A DNA stretch of 64,000 bases from Megaustenia siamemsis (taxonomy: Eukaryota > Mollusca > Gastropoda > Stylommatophora > Ariophantidae): assembly GCA_032433765.1 (NCBI GenBank), contig JAVIAB010000051.1:82447340-82511339 (forward strand), read 5' to 3'. The position numbers were made by a program, and so were the translations under genes. The first letter of the stretch is position 1. Each line of letters starts with the position of its first letter. The notes under the pieces were generated by a model. The model did no database searches. It was given only the letters and a program-made list of their open reading frames with translations, and was not told where the DNA came from. Positions 1-10,735 of the stretch are shown piece by piece.

Positions 1-1081
1 AACTTTATATTAAGCATCCCCATGTCAAGAATTTACATAAAAATCACTTTTGAAATTACTACCCCTGTACCCATTTTTGGCGGTTACGCCCATGAAATCG
101 ATAAAAAATTGAAATTTAACCTCTAGACATACCCCAAACTTTATATTAAGCATCCCCATATCAAGAATTTACATAAAAACAAAGTTTGAAATTACTACCC
201 CTGTACCCATTTTTGGCGGTTACGCCTATGAAACTGTTAAAAATAGTCAATTTAACATCTAGACATACCCCAAACTTTATAATAAGCATCTCCGTATCAA
301 GAATTTACATAAAAACAACTTTTGAAATTACTACCCCTGTACCCATTTTTGGCGGTAACGCCCATGAAATCGATAAAAAATTGAAATTTAACCTATTGGT
401 ATACCTCAAACATAATATTTGACACGCCCATGTATCAAATTTGCCTGAAAAATCAATCAAAAATTAGTAGTATATATCTAGTGATTGACCGGGAAGACTC
501 TCATATAAGGAAAAACGGCACCAAAAATGTGCTTCCATGTGAGGGTAGACTATTTATATAAGAATTTAGGTGCTTCTGGAAGAACATTCACCCGTCCAAT
601 CACTGGATATATACTACTAATTTTTGATTGATTTTTCAGGCAAATTTGATACATGGGCGTGTCAAATATTATGTTTGAGGTATACCAATAGGTTAAATTT
701 CAATTTTTATCGATTTCATGGGCGTTACCGCCAAAAATGGGTACAGGGGTAGTAATTTCAAAAGTTGTTTTTATGTAAATTCTTGATACGGAGATGCTTA
801 TTATAAAGTTTGGGGTATGTCTAGATGTTAAATTGACTATTTTTAACAGTTTCATAGGCGTAACCGCCAAAAATGGGTACAGGGGTAGTAATTTCAAACT
901 TTGTTTTTATGTAAATTCTTGATATGGGGATGCTTAATATAAAGTTTGGGTATGTCTAGAGTTAAATTTCAATTTTTATCGATTTCATGGGCGTAACCGC
1001 CAAAATGGGTACAGGGGTAGTAATTTCAAAAGTGATTTTTATGTAAATTCTTGACATGGGGATGCTTAATATAAAGTTTGG
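1..1081. repeat. Large inverted repeat (palindrome) within the satellite
   Basis: Bases 1-487 are the reverse complement of 597-~1081 with only a few one-base differences, several of them in A-runs. The arms meet at GTGATTG/CAATCAC around a 109-bp non-repeated spacer (488-596). Beyond 1081 the right arm continues into the tandem array. It may be a genuine foldback or a folded assembly artefact. Confidence 0.85.
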
Positions 1082-2110
1082 GGTATGTCTAGATGTTAAA
1101 TTGACTATTTTTAACATTTTCATGGGCGTAACCGCCAAAAATGGGTACAGGGTTAGTAATTTCAAAAGTGTTTTTTTAGTAAATTTTTGTTATTGCTTAA
1201 TATAAGTTTGGGTATGTCTAGGTGTTAATTGACTATTTTTAACAGTTTCATGGGCGTAACCGCCAAAAATGGGTACCGGGGTAGTAATTTCAAAAGTGAT
1301 TTTTATGTAAATTCTTGATACGGAGATGACTAAAATGAAGTTTGGGTATGTCTAGGTGTTAAATTTCAATTTTTTTATCGATTTCATGGGCGTAACCGCC
1401 AAAAATGGGTACAGGGGTATAATTTCAAAAGTGATTTTTATGTAAATTCTTGATATGGGGTTGCTTAATATAAAGTTTGGGTATGTCTATATGTTAAATT
1501 TACTATTTTTAACAGTTTCATGGGCGTAACCGCCAAAAATGGGTACAGGGGTAGTAATTTCAAACGTTGTTTTTATGTAAATTCTTGATATGGGGATGCT
1601 TAATATAAAGTTTGGGGTATGTCTATATGTTAAATTTACTATTTTTAACAGTTTCATGGGCGTAACCGCCAAAAATGGGTACAGGGGTAGTAATTTCAAA
1701 AGTGATTTTATGTAAATTCTTGATATGGGGATGACTAAAATGAAGTTTGGGGTATGTCTATATGTTAAATTTACTATTTTTAACAGTTTCATGGGCGTAA
1801 CCGCCAAAAATGGGTACAGGGGTAGTAATTTCAAAAGTTGTTTTTATGTAAATTCTTGATACGGAGATGGTTAATATAAAGTTTGGAGTAACCCTAGCTG
1901 TTAAATTTACTATTTTTAACAGTTTCATGGGCGTAGCCCTCAAAAATGGGTCAGGGGGTAACCACCATAAAAGTGAGTTTTAAGTAAATTTTTGCTATGG
2001 GGATGTCTAATATAACATCTGGGGTATGCCACTAGGTTAAATTTACTATTTCTAACAGTTTCATGGGCGTCCCCTCATAAAGGGACAAGGGGCGTAACAA
2101 TCATAAATGT
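1..2110. repeat. ~135-bp satellite array
   Basis: About 15 tandem copies of a ~130-140-bp unit that contains GGCGGTTACGCCCATGAAA or its complement and ACCCCTGTACCC. Two unit variants alternate (ATCGATAAAAA versus CTGTTAAAAATAG next to the GGCGTAAC box). Copies degrade to the right and the last recognisable ones end near 2110. The left end is cut by the window. The short open frames here are repeat-encoded and not genes. Confidence 0.9.
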
Positions 2111-2399
2111 GGTATTTTAAGCAAAATCTTGTTTTTCTTAGTGGGTTATGGTAGGAGTGTAACCTACGTGTTTGGTAATACTTTCGTTTAGTAGAGTTAT
2201 AGCAGGGGACATAACTTTCATGCTTTGCAGTACTTTTCTTAGCAGAGTTGTGACAGGGGCGTGAACTTTAAGTTCATTCTTTCAATGTGGTGTTTTAGTG
2301 TGTTTGGCTTTTACTAGAGTTCTATGAATATTTTCAATAATGATTTAGACACAGTCGCAACTATCATCAAGTGCAACATTTTTAGTAAATTGTAATTAT

Positions 2400-3645
2400 T
2401 TATTAGGGTTTTCTCAGCTGTATTAAAGACTTTGGTTGATAAGTGGACACTTTTTAGGGTTTTGAGTTCAACTTTTTGGTTATAAGACGAAGTTTTAGGG
2501 CTTGTTGTTATATTAGTTGTCTTTTGGAGTAACATTTTGGACTTTGAGTATACCTTTTTGACCTTTCATGTCTAACTATTTTGAGTTTGAGTTGTCTTTT
2601 TGACAAACTTTTGAGTTTGGGTTGTCTTTTTGACAAACTTTTAGACTTTGAATATAACATTTACGACTTTCGTGTCGAACAATTACGACTTTGGGACTAA
2701 ATTTTTAGGCTTTTGAGTTCAACTGTTTGGTTATGCGACGAAATTTTGGGGTTAAGTATTACATTAGTTGTCTTTTGGAGTAACTTTTTAGACTTTGCAT
2801 ATAAATTGTTGCGCTTTGTGTCTAACTATTTTGAGTTTAGGTTATCTTTTTGACAAACTTTTGGACTTTGCATATAACATTTACGACTGTCGTGTCGAAC
2901 TAGTATCACTTTGGGACTAAATTGTTAGGGTTTTGCATCAAAGTTTGTGACTATGAGTAGAAATTTTGGGGTTAAGTGTTACATTAGTTGTCTTTTGGAG
3001 TAACTTTTTGGACTTTGCATATACATTTTTGAGCTTTGCATCTAACTATTTTGAGTTTGGGTTGTCTTTTTAACAAACTTTTGGATTTGAATATAACATT
3101 TACGACTTTCGTGTCTAACAATTACGACTTTGGGACTAAATTTGTAGAGTTCGTGTTCAACTTTGTGCATATGAGCCGAAATTTTGGGATTAAGAGTTAC
3201 ATTAGTTGTCTTTTGGAGTAACTTTTTGGACTTTGCCTATAAATTGTTGGGTTTTGTGTCTAACTATTCTGAGTTTGGGTTGTCTTTTTGACAAACTTTT
3301 AGACTTTGTATATAACATTTACGACTTTTGTGTCGAACTAGTATCACTTTGGGACTAATTTTTAGGGTTTTGAGTTCAACTTTTTGGTTATGAAACGAAA
3401 TTTTGGGGTTAAGTGTTATATTAGTTGTCTTTTGGAGTAACTTTTTGGACTTTGCATATACATTTTTGAGCTTTGCATCTAACTATTTTGAGTTTGGGTT
3501 GTCTTTTTGACAAACTTTTGGACTTTGCATATAACATTTACGACTTTCGTGTCTAACAATTACAACTTTGGGCCTAAATTGTTGGGGTTTTGCATCAAAG
3601 TTTGTGACTATGAGTAGAAATTTTAGGGTTTGGAACTAAGTTTTC
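2400..3645. repeat. ~220-bp tandem array
   Basis: The landmark TTAGTTGTCTTTTGGAGTAAC recurs (the first 8 bases at 2513, 2764, 2984, 3202, 3421), giving periods of 251, 220, 218 and 219 bp. Units share TGACAAACTTTT and TTTACGACT segments. 2110-2400 is a degenerate transition. No coding capacity is seen. Confidence 0.85.
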
Positions 3646-3924
3646 TTACCTGAAATGATCATCTTTACTGTTGTCTGTCATTCGTTGAAGTGATAAAGAT
3701 ATGGAACTCCAAAGTCTAAGAGCTGAAGTAATCACCTTTAATGATGTATGTCGTTCGTTGAAGTGGGAAACATTGGTATTAAAGCCTTCAGCGGTCAAAA
3801 TGAGGTCATATAACTCTTCTGGAATTGCCTCAGGGGTCAAAACGAGTTCAAGTAACCCACCACCCCGCATTTTTCCCCCACTGCTGACCCGACAGCCACT
3901 ACCTACGCTTGGGCTAACGCGCTT

Positions 3925-4080
3925 TTCTGATTGGTTAATCCACCTGTCAGCCATTTCTTCGCCCCGCCTCCTATGTTAATACTCTTTTCTGATTGGTTAA
4001 TCCCGATATCAAGCGATGTTGGCATAGTCACTCGCTGATTGGCTAATTTATTCATTTCTTACCAGGTTATATTTAAACTA
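3925..4080 (+). promoter_or_regulatory. CCAAT/GC-box cluster with TATA-like element
   Basis: Three inverted CCAAT boxes occur in near-identical context (CTGATTGGYTAAT) at about 3930, 3992 and 4038. A CCCCGCCTCC GC box lies at 3962-3971 and TATATTTAAA at ~4068-4077. No convincing ORF follows, so it may be the promoter of a non-coding transcript or of an element terminal region. Nothing gene-like is seen in 3646-3924. Confidence 0.35.
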
Positions 4081-4139
4081 GACGGCGTTATAAGTTTGGT
4101 TGATTCAAGGAAAGTTACTGTTCACACTAGCGGATTTTT

Positions 4140-4300
4140 GCACCGTAAGTTGGCTTGTTTTCTCTTAAAGTATGTTAAGGGTTATCGATAATAGGTTATA
4201 TTCGGTGTAGATGATTGAGACTATATTTTACGCTGTAAGTTTGAATGTTTTCTCTTAAAGTATGGTAAGACTTAACGATAACACGTTATTCAACTGTATT
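4140..4300 (+). repeat. Two ~90-bp tandem units
   Basis: GTAAGTT...TGTTTTCTCTTAAAGTATG occurs at 4145 and again at 4235 with similar following sequence (TTAASG-TTATCGATAA versus CTTAACGATAA). Each begins with a splice-donor-like GTAAGT; significance unknown. Confidence 0.5.
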
Positions 4301-4377
4301 GATGTAAAGTAGTTAAGATAAGTAATGTTGAATGTAATGTTCCTTCATTTTTCTTATTGGTTGATTAAAGTATGATA

Positions 4378-5233
4378 TACCAGACAACCGCCATACAGCC
4401 CTCATGTCACACTAGGCGACCGGTATACAGCCCTCATGTCACACTAGACGCCCGGCATACAGCCTTATATCACACTAGATTACCTCCATACACCCCACAT
4501 ACCACACCAGATGACCTCCATACACCCCTCACGACACAGTAGACGACCTCCATACACCCCTCACGATACACTAAACGACCTACATACACCCATCATGACA
4601 CACTAGACGCCCTCTATACACCCGATATGACACACTAGACGACCTCCATACAACCATCATACCCCACTAGACGACCTCCGTACACCCATCACGACATACT
4701 AGCCGACCTCCATGTACCCATCATGGCACACTAGACGACCCCTATACAACCATCATGACACACTAGATGACCCCTATACAACCATCATGACACACTAAAC
4801 GCCCTCTATACACCCAATATGACACACTAGACGACCTCCGTACACCCATCACGACATACTAGCCGACCTCCATTGACCCATCACGGCACACTAGACGACC
4901 CCTATACAACCATCATGACACACTAGACGATCCCTATACAACCATCATGACACACTAAACGCCCTCTATACACCCAATATGACACACTAGACGACCTCCG
5001 TACACCCATCACGGCACACTAGACGACCCCTATACAACCATCATGACACACAAGACGACCCCTATACAACCATCATGACACACTAGACGACCCCTATACA
5101 ACCATCATGACACACTAAACGCCCTCTATACACCCAATATGACACACTAGACGACCTCCGTACACCCATCACGACATACTAGCCGACCCCTATACAGCCC
5201 TTATTACACACTAGGCGACCTCCATACACCCAT
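4378..5233. repeat. 32-bp minisatellite with 160-bp higher-order period
   Basis: About 26-27 copies of a 32-bp unit around GACGACCYCCATACACCC and CATCATGACACACTA. A variant starting GCCCTCTATACACCCAATAT appears at 4801, 4961 and 5121, exactly 160 bp (5 x 32) apart, with a related one at 4609 (192 = 6 x 32). Units are directly adjacent with no spacers. Confidence 0.9.
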
Positions 5234-5614
5234 TGCTGCGATGAACATACTAGCAAAACAGAATGTATAAACTGTAAGGGTATTAAAGCGTACACCAAAC
5301 GAACGCCTGGGCTTTTTAAACTAGAGTACGAAGGGACAGCTCTTGTTAGCTTATGTAGTAAGACGTAGCATTGTAGTGGGGATTACGATAAAATCAGTTG
5401 TAAAGGGCTAAGCAAGCAACACAACAAATTAGATAAAGATATGTTTTTAGAGGTTCTCGCCACGCAAAAGGCCAAGGGTGGGAAAAATGTAGGTTTCAAA
5501 GTCTTAAATAATTCCATATTTTCCTACAGTCAAACAAGAAATGCTCTTTCCTATTTCTATATAAAAAGAAAGGTAGCTGATGATAACGTCTCGACAACTC
5601 CTCTAGATATTTAA
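5234..5614 (+). pseudogene. Decayed tail of a virus-like/Polinton-like element protein
   Basis: One frame of 127 codons ends in TAA (5612-5614) with a single internal TAG (5366-5368), which is unusual in this AT-rich DNA. It contains CINCKG, TPGLFKLEYEG, LCSKT, SCKGLSKQ, NVGFKVLNN and SYFYIKRKV segments and ends TTPLDI. From memory this pattern resembles the C-terminal region of family-B-polymerase-associated proteins of Polinton/adintovirus-like elements in invertebrates; that assignment is unchecked. The frame opens directly at the end of the minisatellite, so upstream sequence is lost. Confidence 0.4.
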
Positions 5615-6250
5615 CTCTTTACACTACCAGCTTAGACTACCCAGCAATCTCTAATAGTTTCACCCCTTATGATTCATTTATGATATAGAGCTAAGCAGAC
5701 ATCCAACTACCTATCTATAAATAAATGTTATCCATGTACTATATATTGACTCAATGTACTGAATATTTTTGTAATGTTATATAATATCCACTGTATGTTA
5801 TACACCTAATGAGATAATAAAAGAATAAAATATATCTTTTGTCTTTTGTTTTATATTGATTGTTTTTCAATGCTGTTGTATAATCTACTAACCTATCACT
5901 AACGATCAAGTACATAAAGAACTCCAAAGTCAGCACACACCAGACATAAACACGTCACTTCCGGGTCATCGGGCTTAGAGGTCAATACCTCGACACGAAA
6001 TGTCACGGTTAACTCCCCCTGCGCCTACAGCACATTAGGCGCGCCGCGCGCCTACTATATATCTTTGTTAATTTACGGTCCAAATACGGGTCAAATGGAC
6101 CCTTGTATACTACTTATGTACATTGTCACGATTCTTACATGTATGGCTACATGGTATGTATCTGTGTATACGTGTTTGTATATTATATATGTTGTTATGC
6201 TCATATGTCCATGTATAGTTTTATGTCCACGTATGTATCATCTCATTATG
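5615..6250. other. No gene seen; AT-rich then GC-rich segment
   Basis: AT-rich to 5940. There follows a short GC-rich patch with CACGTCACTTCCGG (CRE half-site plus ETS-like) at ~5952 and a self-complementary GGCGCGCCGCGCGCC at ~6040. 6060-6250 is TATG/TGTA-rich low-complexity sequence whose open frames I do not believe. Confidence 0.5.
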
Positions 6251-6254
6251 GTTA

Positions 6255-6520
6255 TACATTTAGAAATATCAAAATCATAAGGAAGAGATAATCTGCATTT
6301 ATTGGACATGACATGTCAAAAGAAGGCAGTGGGAATACTATAACAACAGGCAGAATAAATGGAAAAAAGAGCAGCGGTAAACCAAGAGAAATAATAGTGA
6401 ACATCTTATCCAAATAGCGTAACAAAAGATAAACGACTAAAATTATGACATGTATGAAGGACCGATGATGTGAATAGAGATGATCGCCTACACCATTCAG
6501 CATGTGCCTGATGATGACAT
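6255..6520 (+). mobile_element. LINE-D remnant (RT C-terminal end)
   Basis: Broken frames read a weak version of the GHVMRR...TTGKI.GKR..GKQREKI tail seen in the better LINE-D copies, ending near a TGATGATGACAT stretch. 6520-6925 after it is pyrimidine-rich with nothing recognisable. Confidence 0.5.
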
Positions 6521-6928
6521 CGTAATTAGATGGGGGAAGGGGTGCGTCTATACCTAACGTTATTCTTTGACCTTATATTTGTTTAGGCGCCACCCTGTCA
6601 TGAGTTCAGGTCAGTCCCATCTTGGTGTCTGCCATGAACACTCTTATCTCCCTTTGTACTCAAACCTTTCTATTCCTTTGCCCTTACCCCCCTCCCTTTA
6701 AACTCCTTCCTTTCCCCCTCTTTCAGCCTTTATCCTCCCTTTACACGTGGACAGGTTTCCTACCCCCTTCCGCTTCACCCCCGTTTGATAGTTTTTCATT
6801 ACCGATCTAACATTCGAGAGAACCTTGGACTTTCACCACAATGTTGTTTCCTTTCATATTTTCTCTCATTTTCTCTCTCTCTATGTTGTACCATTTTCAG
6901 TTACTTCTTAGCATGCCGTATATTATTT

Positions 6929-7762
6929 CTCATCAGCAGTCAGATAAAAACGATGCAGGAAAACACAAATGAACTATCATCAATAGCCAGCAAATTGGGC
7001 TTGAGATCAATCATGAAAAGACTAAAGTCATGAAAAGTTTAATTCCAACAGATGACAAAATATACATGGAAAACAAAGCAGTGGAAGAGATCGACCACTT
7101 TCTCTATCTTGGAAGTCACATTGATCGGGAAGGGGATACAATGAAAGAAATTAGAATCAGAATAGCTAAAGCAGCAATGTCTTTCAGAAGCCTTGAAAAG
7201 TTGTGGAAATCAAAACTCATCAGCACAAACACAAAACTTTGACTATTTAAATCAAATGTACTATCAACCCTTAAGTATGCATGTGACAGCTGGAAAACAA
7301 CAAGAGGCATAGAAACAAAGTTGAACACATTCGAAAATAAATGCCTAAGGAAAATACTTGGTATAGTGTGAACGAATTAAAAAAAACGAGGAAATTAGAG
7401 AAATCGCCAATCAACCACTAATATCTTCAGTAATCAAGAAAAGACGATGGTCATATGTTGGACATGTGATGAGGAGAGATAATAACTGAATAACAAAGCA
7501 AGTCCTCATGTGGGAAACAACAGGTAAGAGGAAGACCCAGAGAGACACTGTGAAGAACACTGATGAGAGAGGCAAGAGCAGCAGAAATCGGTTCCCTCAA
7601 TGAGATAGAGTTGCTTGCACAGAACAGAGACAAATGACGAGATTTGATAAAAGATCTTTACAAGGATTGAAAACTGCTAGAATAAAAATTTTAATAAGAG
7701 AAAGAGTATAGGGTCTATGCCCTATGGGCCGGCTACGGATCGAAAGGTCAATAGATAGATAT
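6929..7762 (+). mobile_element. LINE-A fragment, 5'-truncated
   Basis: Starts at ISSQIKTMQENTNELSS just after the RT active site and runs through INHEKTKVM, FLYLGSHIDREGD, CLRKILGI and RRWSYVGHVMRRDNN to the family 3' end (GCCCTATGGGCCGG, then GGTCAATAGATAGATA). It has several stops and shifts. It aligns throughout with the full copy at 21582-24751. Confidence 0.85.
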
Positions 7763-7872
7763 TATATTTCCCTTGCATAAGTTTCTTTCTTTATATTTTC
7801 TTTCTTTGTTTTACCAGTTTTAGTTACTTCCTAACAGTATAGTATATTTCCCACGTATTGTCCGTTCGTTGT

Positions 7873-7930
7873 AGATGTCCCTGATTTATGTTGAAGGCCG
7901 CATGTAGACGTTAGTCCGAAACGTCAATAA
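7873..7930 (+). ncRNA. Hammerhead-ribozyme-like motif (degenerate)
   Basis: CCTGA...TGAAGGCCGC and TTAGTCCGAAACGTC have the order and spacing of a hammerhead core (CUGAUGA, stem II, GAAA, stem I), but a few bases interrupt CTGA and TGA, so this copy is probably inactive. Such motifs occur in Penelope-like elements and retrozymes. No reverse transcriptase is seen next to it. Confidence 0.35.
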
Positions 7931-8119
7931 TCTGTACTGTCCTCTTTCGGATAGCTGTCAACATACACTGTGTTCTACTCGTTCCCTGCTTACCAGCTTT
8001 ACCTCAGCACTGCAGGTGTTTGCCTGTTCACCCACTGGAGTTTATGTTGAGCAACGCGTGCAAGAAAATCAATGTCGGTAACATATATATGAGGTTTTAT
8101 GAATAGCTACTGAGAATAC

Positions 8120-8935
8120 TATCCTCATCATCACCATCGAGTGCCGTCTCCGCATCGAAGGTTGGCTACCATGGAGCGCCATTCTGTTCGGTTTCTTGCT
8201 TTGATGGTGCAGGTTGTCACAGGCTGACATGTTAGTTTTGGTCTACCACTGTTTCTTTTACCCTGTGTTTTCCCTTCCAAGATTAGTTTTAGTAGGCTGT
8301 TGTCTTTAAACATGACCCAAAAATCGCATTTGTCTTGTTTGAATTGTGTTTAATAGTTCTCTTTTCATTTTTAGTTGTTTTAAGACTGCATCATTTGTTT
8401 TCTTTTATTTCCATCCAATTCTACCGATTCTTGTGTAAATCCACATTTAAAAGGCTTTATTTTTCTGTTCTATTATCTTGTCTAATGTCCATGTTTCTAC
8501 ACCATACCGGAATGTTGAGAAGATATAACATTTTTCTATTCTTAGTTTTAGCCCTGGTGTTATTTGTTTTGATGTTAGTATTTTGTTTCATGGTATTAAC
8601 ATTATTTTTTGCCATCCTTATTCTTTTTGTTTATTTTAGTTGTACATTTTCCATCACTGGTTATTGTATGTCCAAGGTAGTTGTAGTTCTGAACTGTCTC
8701 CAGGTCTATTCCTTCAATTGTGATATCCACTTGTAGTTTTGAGTATTATCTTTGTTCATGATCATAGTTTTAGTCTTGATATTCATATCTAATTCATATA
8801 TTTTGCTTGTCATATTTATTTCATTAAGTAATTGTTGTAGATCTTCAGGATTTTCTGCTAGTTATACAGTATCATCAGCATATACTGTATTAGGTTATAG
8901 ATTATCTTTCCATTAATGTTTGAGAATACCATAAA
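8120..8935 (-). mobile_element. LINE-F fragment
   Basis: Minus-strand peptide fragments include LLKLILEGKTQGKRNSGRP and EWRSMVANLRCGDGT, the RT C-terminal tail. The sequence 8335-8935 aligns with 57960-58700, where the frame is better kept (YNYLGHTITSDGKC). 5'-truncated and decayed. Confidence 0.75.
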
Positions 8936-8944
8936 CAGTTTTTA

Positions 8945-9210
8945 AACAAATAATAAATAGTTACAAGGATATTCTAAAGAGGCCAAAGCAGAAGAAAAGC
9001 TTATTTTCAACATCAGAAGTAAGAATCATCAATATGCCATCAGGTAATGAGAAGAGAAGAGAACAACTGAAATATATTGTGAGATCTGGCATAATTGATA
9101 GAAGAGCAAGAGCTGGGTACAAGGTTAACAACATAATTGATAAACAACTATAGGTACAAAATGTTGAGAGATGCGATCATCTACTTTAGCAGGCACTTGA
9201 CTTACTCATG
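8945..9210 (+). mobile_element. LINE-D remnant
   Basis: Broken frames keep ILKRPKQKKSLFSTSEVR and GNEKRREQLKYIVRSG, matching the LINE-D tail VLREVKAKRELISNVRK...REQLEYIVTTG. It directly follows the LINE-F fragment in opposite orientation. Confidence 0.6.
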
Positions 9211-9309
9211 AAGAGGTAGTGTAAAATATATACAACTTCTTAACTGTCTATAAGATTATATAAGAGAACATCACTGGAGAGGTTAACTGGAACCAGCGCC
9301 CCCTTCCTC

Positions 9310-9580
9310 AACATCTCCAGCATGAGACAGCTTCTTATTACATCATTTCAGTGTCATCAGATGCTACATAAGTCACTATTCTGAGCTAGATTCTTAATGT
9401 CTTGAAAGTAGTCAATGTCTCCCCTTGTTAGTATCCTCTCAATGTCTTTTAGGTCAGCCTCTTTTTCTTGTTCATATTGTTTCCCATTTGGTGGCTTTCT
9501 TTCTGATTTTCTGATATTTCTTGTTATCACATGTCCTATATATGTCCACCTTCTTTATTCTGATTATAGATGAGGTTTGG
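9310..9580 (-). mobile_element. Decayed LINE (LINE-A-like 3' end)
   Basis: The minus strand reads YIGHVITRN, a basic stretch and DIERILTRGDI...FQDIKNLAQN, a degenerate form of the LINE-A tail GHVMRRDN...LRRTLMREAR...EIELLAQNRD. Confidence 0.5.
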
Positions 9581-10039
9581 TGCATGGTCATTCTTCTTGT
9601 GCACTAATTTTGAATCCAGTCCCCTGAATACAAAGTACTTTACCCCTGACATTTATTTGTTTCACATGCACACTGGACATTTATGGAGTAATGATTTTTC
9701 AGCCTTTATTTTTAGCAACTCGAAAAGACTTTTCCTAACTCAACATGACCTAGGACTGGCATACATTTTCACCTGGAGCACTTGCATTTTTAAAAATAGA
9801 AGCTCTAGTGATATCAATTGTGCTTTTAATGTTGTGAACCCACAGTTGGCACAATCAGAGTTGTGCAATAAGCTATGGATATCTGGAGGACATCAACTTA
9901 AATGGGTTTTACATATCCCTGACTATCACATTCTTGATTCTTCCTGCGCCGTTAGACATCGCATAGAACTTGTTGTGTTTTTTGCCACCCATCTCTATTC
10001 TGGACGAGATGTTCAATCTTATCTAATGAGTCTATGCCT

Positions 10040-10250
10040 GCCAACTTTGCTTCTCTTATAAGTGTTCTTTTTAATCTCTTTATTTAGGTCTTCCTCTTTT
10101 TCTGTATTCTGATGTTTCACATAAAAGAACCTGTTTTGGAATTCTCTTGTTGTCTCTTCTCAGCACATGTCCAACATACGCTCAACTTCATTCCTTAATT
10201 GTAGATGAGATCTTTGGTTGCATGGCCAGTTCTCTTATTTATTGTTACAT
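10040..10250 (-). mobile_element. Decayed LINE (LINE-A-like 3' end), second piece
   Basis: The minus strand contains ATGCTGAGAAGAGACAAC followed by a KRIPKQVL-like reading, again the GHV.RRDN.RI.KQAL tail. Between this and the previous piece (9580-10040) there is a 163-codon open frame with no recognisable domain. Confidence 0.45.
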
Positions 10251-10309
10251 TAGTTTCTCTTTAATTTATAGAAGATGAGATGTTGCACTCCAGAGTTATG
10301 ATCTAGACT

Positions 10310-10735
10310 CAGTGACTTGCATTAGCAGGCCAGGCTATCACAATTGTGGTTAAAGAAGTGCTGGGGGGGGGGGGGGGGGGGCGCTAGAGTTAAGCATGGG
10401 CCTCTGGATTGAATGTCTTGGGTTCAAATCCTGCCACTAGCAGTGGGAATTTTTAAAAATTGAATCCATGGTTTCTTAATGGCTTCACCCTCCCCTGGTC
10501 TCCAGTGAGATCTGATGTCTACCACTCTCAGATACGGGGGGAAAACAAGAGGTCCCATAAGCACATTAAAGAACCCTTAGTTGTTAAAAGTTTAAAAGAG
10601 TAGATAGAAAAAAAAAAACTTGGTCGCTGTCCTTACAAAATCTACCCAAGCCACAGGCAGATGTGTTGGGCCAAAAGGCACAGACATCGCAGTGACACAA
10701 CACACCCACCCCCACTTAACAGGTAAACACTAAAA
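10310..10735 (+). mobile_element. SINE-3 (tRNA-derived)
   Basis: A box-B-like GGGTTCAAATCCTGCC at ~10420 follows a G17-type homopolymer and a tRNA-like head. The body has GGTTTCTTAATGGCTTCACC, and the tail carries GATGTGTTGGGCCAAAAGGCAC and CACACCCACCCCC. Tail pieces recur at 26530-26765 and 12345-12540, and the middle recurs at 40205-40400. Confidence 0.6.

Noticed and set aside
186..1943. Several 60-115-codon open frames repeating the same peptide
   Set aside because: They are the satellite unit read in one frame on both palindrome arms; repeat-encoded, no domain.
3646..3979. Two overlapping frames on opposite strands
   Set aside because: Both run through the promoter-like stretch; no family resemblance and neither has splice or codon support.
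4378..5233. CRISPR-like array (32-bp repeats)
   Set aside because: Units are contiguous with no unique spacers, and the genome is animal.
6065..6291. Overlapping Tyr/Cys-rich frames
   Set aside because: Two frames of the same TATG/TGTA-rich low-complexity DNA.
9570..10061. 163-codon open frame
   Set aside because: Lies between two antisense LINE scraps, has no recognisable motif and no promoter or splice support; chance frame.
10364..10381. G-quadruplex or functional G-run
   Set aside because: A single homopolymer inside a SINE; also a typical assembly-error site.
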